From positions 1-44,858 of the IMG/VR virus record IMGVR_UViG_3300030520_000044: a DNA stretch of 44,858 bases. One strand, given 5' to 3'. Under the pieces are notes generated by a model. The model was given only the letters and a program-made list of their open reading frames with translations. It was not told the origin of the DNA and searched no databases. The DNA comes from a virus. The translations under genes and the position numbers were made by a program. The first letter of the stretch is position 1. Each line of letters opens with the position of its first letter. This document shows positions 39,569 through 44,858 of this stretch, in pieces.

Positions 39569-39600
39569 TCATACCATCATCAACCAATGTGAGGTGTGAA
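39568..39600 (+). promoter_or_regulatory. Hairpin over the ribosome binding site in read-through RNA
   Basis: TTCATACC (39568-39575) pairs with GGTGTGAA (39593-39600) over 8 bp with one G-U pair, covering part of the binding site GAGG and the bases up to the ATG. The left arm lies between the -10 box and the expected transcription start. Confidence 0.5.
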
Positions 39601-40266
39601 ATGAAAAAGTTGGCAATCGCGGTAGCCGTAGCGCTCGCATCTGTTAGCGCTCACGCACAGGACTGGTTCCAGTTTGAGGTAGGTGTCGGCGTCGGACTCG
39701 CGAATGATATGGGTGACGGCACGTGGATTCAAGACGGCTCACCCGACAATCGCGAGAAGTTGACGTTCCCCGTCATCACTGCTGGTATCACGGGTGAACT
39801 GTATCAGCGTGGTTCGGTCGATGTGCGCTATCACGCTGACTATGCGTACCTTGGCGAGCAACGCGCGAGTGTAATGGGCGTACCTGACGATCAATACAAC
39901 GGTCAGACGCATAGCATCACTGGATACCAGGGTGAACGATTCAGCCCGTTCAATGGCCATGGTCACGTGCAGGGCATCCCTGTCACGCTTGACGTTGGCT
40001 ATACGCTCTACGGATGGCGCATGGGTGTCGAAGCCGGTGTTTGGGCCTACTGGCAGACATGGCACGAATCGCTGTACAACCTTGCCGACCAGTGGCAAGA
40101 CCTTTCCCACAAGACGACAGTACAATTCGGCTATGTTATCGGCGCGAGTGTATCGCGCGGCCCGTTGAGTCTGTCGTACCGTTACTACAATGTACGGCAA
40201 TTGTGGAACCCAAATCCCGGCCTTGTGACCGGTGCAAACGTTGTAACCCTCACCTATCGTTTCTAG
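39601..40266 (+). CDS. Phage-encoded outer-membrane beta-barrel protein
   Basis: 221 residues. A typical signal peptide (MKKLAIAVAVALASVSAHA, cleavage before Q20) is followed by alternating beta strands (FQFEVGVGVGLAND, VDVRYHADYAYLGEQ, VTLDVGYTLYGWRMGVEAGV, TTVQFGYVIGASVS). The chain ends VVTLTYRF, a C-terminal phenylalanine signature recognised by the outer-membrane assembly machinery. It has its own terminator and operator-promoter, so it is an autonomous accessory gene. A role in superinfection exclusion or altering the host surface, as for Lom-type proteins, is plausible but inferred. Confidence 0.8.
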   Translation: MKKLAIAVAVALASVSAHAQDWFQFEVGVGVGLANDMGDGTWIQDGSPDNREKLTFPVITAGITGELYQRGSVDVRYHADYAYLGEQRASVMGVPDDQYNGQTHSITGYQGERFSPFNGHGHVQGIPVTLDVGYTLYGWRMGVEAGVWAYWQTWHESLYNLADQWQDLSHKTTVQFGYVIGASVSRGPLSLSYRYYNVRQLWNPNPGLVTGANVVTLTYRF

Positions 40267-40280
40267 GACAAATTCAAATC

Positions 40281-41030
40281 ATGGCAAAACAAACTGAACT
40301 TAGCAAATTGCTCAAGTCATTGCACCGCGCGATCTATGCACATGTCGACTTGAGTCGCACGCCGCACGTAGCAGTAACCGATGTGCGGTTGAAACACACA
40401 GAGGGAGAAGTCGACAAGGCGACGAAACGCCTGTTCTCATACTTCGACAAGATGCAAGAACAGATTGATACCGGTGAGCGTGACAAGACGGCATTGCGCG
40501 ACCTGTTGATACACGCGCAGGACACTTCTAAACGTCATGGGGAGTGTGTACAGGCGGCAGGGAAGGTAGGCGTAACGTTTCGTCAGGAGAAGTCGCCGGG
40601 CGGTACGTTTTCTTGGTATGTGGCGGAATTGCCCGGCATTGCATCGACGGTGGTCGCACCATTTGTAGTGAAGTTTCCATTTGATTTGCAAAAAGTAAAG
40701 GATGGTGCGCCAATTCAATGCGAAGTTGCAAAAGGACACGAAGGCAGCAAGCTGTGGTTTGACGCTCGATTTATCGGCATGTCGGGCGATGATGTAGTTA
40801 TAGATAGCGATCTACATGGGCTTGAAAAGGTCGCGACGTCTGATTTGCGTATGAAGATGAAGGCGCCATCTGAACTCACGCTCTATGCGAACGTCGCGCG
40901 CAATCAGGGACTCGACGGCATCAAAGGCGCGGTCTATGCCACATATACTGAGGCGAATACCGCTGCGGCGAAATTCCCCGGCCAGCACGTTGTGACAGCA
41001 TTCCCGGTAAAAGTGACCGTCACTTTGTAA
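40281..41030 (+). CDS. Hypothetical protein
   Basis: 249 residues from ATG 40281 with AGGA 11 bases upstream, 14 bases after the barrel gene. N-terminal half helical and charged (TKRLFSYFDKMQEQIDTGER, KTALRDLLIHAQDTSKRHGE). C-terminal half beta-like (LWFDARFIGMSGDDVVIDSD). No signal peptide or membrane segment. Not recognised. Shares the transcript of the outer-membrane protein. Confidence 0.6.
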   Translation: MAKQTELSKLLKSLHRAIYAHVDLSRTPHVAVTDVRLKHTEGEVDKATKRLFSYFDKMQEQIDTGERDKTALRDLLIHAQDTSKRHGECVQAAGKVGVTFRQEKSPGGTFSWYVAELPGIASTVVAPFVVKFPFDLQKVKDGAPIQCEVAKGHEGSKLWFDARFIGMSGDDVVIDSDLHGLEKVATSDLRMKMKAPSELTLYANVARNQGLDGIKGAVYATYTEANTAAAKFPGQHVVTAFPVKVTVTL

Positions 41031-41038
41031 CAACATGT

Positions 41039-41067
41039 GACCGTTACTAACGTTTTTACGGTATAAT
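41039..41067 (+). promoter_or_regulatory. Palindrome with TATAAT downstream
   Basis: GACCGTTACTAACGTTT (41039-41055) carries the perfect core. TATAAT at 41062-41067 is a consensus -10, but the spacing is longer than at the other sites and the -35 (TGACCG or GTGACC) is poor. An eight-codon frame (41070-41096) ends overlapping the next GTG start. Confidence 0.6.
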
Positions 41068-41092
41068 CAATGCTCCTACTAAAGGGGGTAGT

Positions 41093-41296
41093 GTGAAAAG
41101 TTGGGCACCTAACAAACTTGTGCAGGACGACCGGGATGTCGCATACGAACCAACAGACATGGAGGGGAAAAAACTAGCAGCGGGATTGACCTTGTATTTG
41201 CGCCGTTTGATGTACCGGGCCAGAACACTGAATTCGCCCATACGGGACCATCCAAATTGTCGGTGCTACATCAAGCCGATATCACCAGACCAGTAA
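41093..41296 (+). CDS. Small hypothetical protein with MuF-like C-terminus
   Basis: 67 residues from GTG 41093 with AAAGGGGG about 6 bases upstream. The end of the protein, RDHPNCRCYIKPISP, resembles the C-terminal HPNCRC motif of MuF-type head proteins, and a true MuF gene lies 1.7 kb downstream. The rest (DMEGKKLAAGLTLYLRRLMY) is unrecognised. It may be a remnant or a short accessory head protein. The similarity covers few residues. Confidence 0.45.
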   Translation: MKSWAPNKLVQDDRDVAYEPTDMEGKKLAAGLTLYLRRLMYRARTLNSPIRDHPNCRCYIKPISPDQ

Positions 41297-41301
41297 GCCC
41301 G

Positions 41302-41332
41302 AACGCCCTATTGTTACAATAGGGCGTTTTCC
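41302..41332 (+). terminator. Intrinsic terminator before the portal gene
   Basis: AACGCCCTATTG, loop TTA, CAATAGGGCGTT then TTCC. The portal ATG lies 17 bases beyond with only a ribosome binding site between. Confidence 0.88.
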
Positions 41333-41349
41333 TTTATGGAGCGGGCATC

Positions 41350-43041
41350 ATGGCTTTCGGCTGGTTCAAAAAACGAACAATCGCGACCGCAGCGCAATCC
41401 GCCGTCGATACCCCTGTTGGTGGCTCGATGTTTTCAACGCATCGCGGCGATACTGTACGCAGTGACGAATCGCGCGCGAACACCGAATCTATCGTTGATA
41501 CGTGGAATCGTTATCTGCTTGCATGGGCACCGCGACCGGTCGCCCCGGTAGGCACTGGCGACGATGACGATTCGCAAGGATGGAACGCCATCAAGTCGGC
41601 GTATGGACTGGCGCAACCGAATATCCCGGATGCCATCTTTCAATGGTTTGCCACTCAGACCTATATCGGGCCGCAGGCGTGCGCTATCGTGGCGCAACAC
41701 TGGCTGGTCAAGAAAATCTGCCTGGTGCCCGCACGCGATGCCATTCGCCAAGGTTTCGAAATCATCAACGAGGTAGGTGAGGACCAACTTGACGATGACG
41801 TTGTTGCGGAGTACGCGCGATACGACAAGAAATTCAAGTTGATGAAACATCTGCTCAACTACGCGTACAACGGTCGCAAGTTCGGCATTCGCGTCGCGGT
41901 GCCAATCATCGACTCGCCCGACCCTGACTTTTACGAAAAACCGTTCAACCCGGATAGCATCCGACCCGGTTCATTCAAGGGCTGGTTCATGCGCGATCCG
42001 TATTGGATGTCGCCCATTCTGTCAGGTGACGCAGCAGGCGATACGACGTCGCCGGATTTCTACGAACCCACGTGGTGGCAAATCAACGGCAAGAAGTATC
42101 ACCGCACGCATCTGTGCATCTTTCGCACGGAACAGCCCGACGATATCCTTAAGCCTGCTTACCTGTACGGCGGCATCCCGGTGCCACAGGCCATCATGGA
42201 ACGCGTGTACGCTGCGGAACGCACGGCCAACGAAGCGCCGTTGCTCGCCATGACGAAGCGACTCTATACGCTCAAGATGGGGGGCATCGAAGAAATGATG
42301 CTCAACAAGGACAAGTTTGATGAGTCCATGCAGTTCATGAATGTCGCACGCGACAACTACGGCGTGCGCATCATGGGCAGTGATGACGAAATGGAGCAGC
42401 TTGATACGGCGCTGACCGACCTGTCAGAAGTCATCGACAACCAGTTCGCATTAGCGTGTGCCGCTGGTGACGCGCCGGTCAACAAGATCATGGGCACCGC
42501 AGCGGGTGGATTTAGTAGCGAAGGTGAGTACGATCAATCGTCATATCGCGAAACACTCGAATCAATGCAGATGCACGAATTGACACCATTCGTTGAACGT
42601 CATCACCTGTTGACGAAACTGGCCTACATCATTCCGAAGTTCGGCGCGCGCGGTCAGGCGCAGACGACTATTAGTTGGATGCCGCTCGATGCGCCGACCG
42701 CGAAAGAGTATGCAGAAATCAACGAACTTAACGCGCGCGCAGACCTGTCGCTTATCCAGACCGGTGCAATTAGCGATTCTGACGTCAATGAACGGTTGCG
42801 CAACGACAAGAACAGCGGTTACAGCACCATTCGGTCGATTGATGAGGGTGAGCGTGAACCAGTCAACGGCGGCGAATTCGCTGACCCGGAAGGCCCGCAA
42901 CTTGGCACACCCGGTAAGGTATCGGTGAGCGAAACAGAAGGCTCACCGACCGGCGATTCAATGGATACGCTGATTGAACGGCTCGTTGTCGAAGCGTTCA
43001 AGAATCACGGGATGTTGCTGACCTACATGCAGGAAAAGTAA
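41350..43041 (+). CDS. Portal protein, DUF1073 / phage_portal_3 family
   Basis: 563 residues. It begins with a short basic segment (FGWFKKRTIA), then a Q-W-F-A-T-Q-T-Y-I-G segment, a helix AIVAQHWLVKKICLVPARDA and a GFEIINEV strand, the DUF1073 pattern. Later PAYLYGGIPVPQAIMERVYA and APVNKIMGTAAGGFSSEGEY are conserved positions in this family. The portal ring is the DNA gate and terminase dock. Databases sometimes label this family after the anti-CBASS protein Acb1. I see no reason to apply that function here. GGAG lies 10 bases before ATG. The stop overlaps the MuF start (TAATG). Confidence 0.88.
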   Translation: MAFGWFKKRTIATAAQSAVDTPVGGSMFSTHRGDTVRSDESRANTESIVDTWNRYLLAWAPRPVAPVGTGDDDDSQGWNAIKSAYGLAQPNIPDAIFQWFATQTYIGPQACAIVAQHWLVKKICLVPARDAIRQGFEIINEVGEDQLDDDVVAEYARYDKKFKLMKHLLNYAYNGRKFGIRVAVPIIDSPDPDFYEKPFNPDSIRPGSFKGWFMRDPYWMSPILSGDAAGDTTSPDFYEPTWWQINGKKYHRTHLCIFRTEQPDDILKPAYLYGGIPVPQAIMERVYAAERTANEAPLLAMTKRLYTLKMGGIEEMMLNKDKFDESMQFMNVARDNYGVRIMGSDDEMEQLDTALTDLSEVIDNQFALACAAGDAPVNKIMGTAAGGFSSEGEYDQSSYRETLESMQMHELTPFVERHHLLTKLAYIIPKFGARGQAQTTISWMPLDAPTAKEYAEINELNARADLSLIQTGAISDSDVNERLRNDKNSGYSTIRSIDEGEREPVNGGEFADPEGPQLGTPGKVSVSETEGSPTGDSMDTLIERLVVEAFKNHGMLLTYMQEK

Positions 43042-43919
43042 TGGGTCATCGACAAGTACGCGTTGTTGGTAAACGTGCCGATTGGGCGCAACAGTTCGCT
43101 ATCGAAAAGGTGCGTGGCAAGCCGTTGTTCATTGCCGGGCAGATTGCAACGAAGTACAGCGATACGTTGCAACACTACATCGAGCGCATGATTCGTGAAA
43201 CCATGCGCGAAGTATTGGGTCTGTCTGATGCGTTCGCGGCCGATAGCGTTGCGTGGGCAATGGATGCGAGCGTTGCGAGTCAGGCCCGTATCCTGTCAAA
43301 TGCGATGCGCGACAAGTTTGCCAGACTATTCGCATCTGTCGCGCAACCGTTAGCAGAGAAGATGACCGGTGCTGCGGAAAAGGATAGCGCACAGAAGTTG
43401 AATATCAGCCTTAAAGAAATGAGCGGTCAGTACGTTCTAAAAACTAACGTTTTCAACGACCAGCTACGCGATGTGCTGACAGCCAGCGTTGCGGAGAATG
43501 TAGCGCTTATCAAACGTATCCCTGAAAAGTATCTGGATAATGTACAGGGTGCGGTGATGCGCTCGATTCAATCGGGTCAGGGGCTGGCAGACCTTAAACC
43601 CGAACTCGACAAGTACGGCGTGACTGTCAAGAATTGGGCAAAGAATGTCGCGCTTGACCAGACACGCAAGGCATACAACGGAATCAACGCCGCGCGTATG
43701 CAGGCGTTGGGCGTCAAAGAGTTTGAATGGGTGCATAGCGGGGGTAGCAATCACCCCCGCGAATATCACCGTGACGTATTGAACGGTAAAATATTTAGCT
43801 TCGACAATCTGCCGCACCTTGACGGACCTAATACCGGCGAGAAAGGCATACCCGGCCAGGCACCATATTGCCGGTGTACGATGCGGCCGATTTTCAGATT
43901 CAACGATGACGACGAATAA
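43041..43919 (+). CDS. MuF-like head morphogenesis protein
   Basis: 292 residues, starting at a TAATG overlap with the portal stop. The C-terminal half carries the MuF domain: NWAKNVALDQTRKAYNGINA, EFEWVHSGGSNHPREYHRDV, LNGKIFSFDN and GQAPYCRCTMRP. MuF proteins are minor capsid components and are often ejected with DNA. The N-terminal half is helical. No C-terminal toxin extension is present. Confidence 0.87.
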   Translation: MGHRQVRVVGKRADWAQQFAIEKVRGKPLFIAGQIATKYSDTLQHYIERMIRETMREVLGLSDAFAADSVAWAMDASVASQARILSNAMRDKFARLFASVAQPLAEKMTGAAEKDSAQKLNISLKEMSGQYVLKTNVFNDQLRDVLTASVAENVALIKRIPEKYLDNVQGAVMRSIQSGQGLADLKPELDKYGVTVKNWAKNVALDQTRKAYNGINAARMQALGVKEFEWVHSGGSNHPREYHRDVLNGKIFSFDNLPHLDGPNTGEKGIPGQAPYCRCTMRPIFRFNDDDE

Positions 43920-43930
43920 GGGGCGTTGCG

Positions 43931-44858
43931 ATGCCATTGGATAAAAGCGGTACGAAAGAAGCATTCGGCAAGAACGTCGCAACTGAAGAAGCGGCAGGCA
44001 AGCTACAGAAGCAGGCCGTTGCGATTGCCTATGCAACGGCAGGCGACGCGTCGACAGCAGCGGGCGTTGTCTATCATGCCAACGGTAAAATCCTGATGCT
44101 GCAACGACCCAATGGCGAATGGGGTTTTCCAGCTGGAACGATTGAGGAAGGTGAGACACCGGAAGCGGCGGCACGGCGCGAGACAATTGAGGAAGTACAA
44201 CACGCGCATCAGGGCGATTTGACAAACATCGGCGTATTTGACGGTTTCTTTACTGCGTTTTTTGCTGACGTCGAACCGTTCGATCCGGTATTGAATGACG
44301 AACATATCGGCTCAGGCTGGTTCACGCTCGATGCATTGCCAACGCCGTTGCATGGTTGCAGCGCCAATGTCATCGCCTGCATATTCAATGCGATTGCGGG
44401 CGACAGGTCAGATACCGTCAAGCAGTGGGATATCAACGGGTTCTTTGAAGTAATGGATAACCCGGTGTCAAAGGTCGGTGTATTTAACTACCTTGGCAAG
44501 AACATTCCACAGGAAGTCGACAAGGGCAATGCGGGCCAGTTCTTTGCGGTATATCGCCCGGCATCGGAACTGGCAGACCCGGCCTGTATCGCAACGTTAC
44601 GTCTGAAACCGTGGATTATCGATCACACGATGATCGGTGATGGTACGGGCGGAACAGTCCAGATTGAAGAAAAGAAAGCACGTGGTGTTACTGGTGAACG
44701 TGGTTGGTTCGACCCCAACGATGATTATGGGACGTTGAAAACCAACATCATGTGCTGGTCCGAATTTCTCGCCGCAAGCATTGCGTCGGGTAAAACCCCG
44801 TTGTCACTCGGTTACCGTTGTGTATACGAGTATGCGCCGGGGGTGTTTGAGGGTGTGC
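43931..44858 (+). CDS. Nudix hydrolase fused to DUF2213 prohead protease (3' end outside window)
   Basis: About 309 residues visible from ATG 43931 with AAGGGG about 7 bases upstream. Residues 45-130 are a Nudix domain with a perfect box GTIEEGETPEAAARRETIEE (G69, E75, R83, E84, E87, E88). From about residue 175 the sequence matches DUF2213 prohead proteases (QFFAVYRPASELADPACIAT, LRLKPWIIDHTMIGDGTGG, then ASGKTPLSLGYRC). The protease part should cut scaffold and capsid precursors. The Nudix part would hydrolyse a nucleoside-diphosphate-linked compound, which may act on host metabolites, capped RNA or signalling nucleotides (inference). Confidence 0.85.
   Translation, partial: MPLDKSGTKEAFGKNVATEEAAGKLQKQAVAIAYATAGDASTAAGVVYHANGKILMLQRPNGEWGFPAGTIEEGETPEAAARRETIEEVQHAHQGDLTNIGVFDGFFTAFFADVEPFDPVLNDEHIGSGWFTLDALPTPLHGCSANVIACIFNAIAGDRSDTVKQWDINGFFEVMDNPVSKVGVFNYLGKNIPQEVDKGNAGQFFAVYRPASELADPACIATLRLKPWIIDHTMIGDGTGGTVQIEEKKARGVTGERGWFDPNDDYGTLKTNIMCWSEFLAASIASGKTPLSLGYRCVYEYAPGVFEGV

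Noticed and set aside
41350-43041. Anti-CBASS (Acb1) function for the portal gene
   Set aside because: The name is attached to the DUF1073 family in databases, but the gene has portal length, position and features; no Acb1-type phosphodiesterase motifs are seen.
1-44858. tRNA genes, insertion sequences, toxin-antitoxin pairs
   Set aside because: No cloverleaf-type sequence, transposase motif or recognisable toxin-antitoxin pair was seen on reading, although a tRNA search could not be run.

Overview
The window is almost the whole genome of a contractile-tailed (myovirus-type) phage of a Gram-negative bacterium. The host type is inferred from the spanin pair (Rz with nested Rz1), the SAR-type endolysin, sigma70-like promoters, and a phage-encoded outer-membrane barrel protein. 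Base composition by eye is slightly above 50% GC. The structural genes (DUF3383 sheath, DUF2184 capsid, DUF4054 connector, DUF2612, gp138-type spike, DUF1073 portal) match the Bcep781/OP2-like style of myophage. The host genus cannot be fixed from the sequence. No integrase, tRNA, insertion sequence or CRISPR array is visible. The window opens inside the major capsid gene and ends inside the prohead protease gene. Portal, MuF, protease and capsid normally run in that order, so the two ends are probably near neighbours on a circular or circularly permuted map.

Layout. 1-16223 (+): capsid C-terminus, head-tail connectors, sheath, tube, tail chaperones with a -1 frame extension, tape measure with a tail lysozyme domain, full baseplate (hub, spike, gp25-like wedge, gpJ, DUF2612), tail fibre, then holin, SAR endolysin, Rz/Rz1. 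16255-22039 (-): replication and recombination block with a family B-like DNA polymerase, a proline-tailed ssDNA-binding-like protein, a Cas4/RecB-like nuclease (DUF2800) and a two-repeat protein. 22126-28566 (+): SF2 helicase, VRR-NUC nuclease, a miniature TetR-type regulator, a Cro-like protein, a run of very small coupled genes and a possible ribbon-helix-helix protein. 28588-36792: primase-helicase, an AT-rich inverted-repeat region (possible origin or packaging site), small terminase, one minus-strand gene and many small accessory genes, including an Ala/Ser/Trp low-complexity protein. 36850-44858 (+): large terminase, accessory genes including the outer-membrane protein, portal, MuF and a Nudix-protease fusion.

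The most striking non-coding signal is a 17-bp palindrome (consensus AACCGTTAGTAACGGTT, central base G or C) repeated about 14 times, mostly between 22 and 41 kb. In at least six places it fills the spacer between a -35 box (TTGnCA or TTGCAT) and a TATACT-like -10 box. This is the layout of a repressor operator used genome-wide. The best candidate for its protein is the 101-residue TetR-like HTH protein at 24746-25051, whose own leader carries a variant site. Several units have the order terminator, operator-promoter, small gene, as morons do. Two of these leaders can fold so that read-through RNA hides the Shine-Dalgarno sequence, while RNA started at the local promoter would not. Several late genes (large terminase, portal, tail chaperone, post-capsid gene) start directly behind intrinsic terminators with no room for a promoter, which suggests antitermination or deliberate attenuation.
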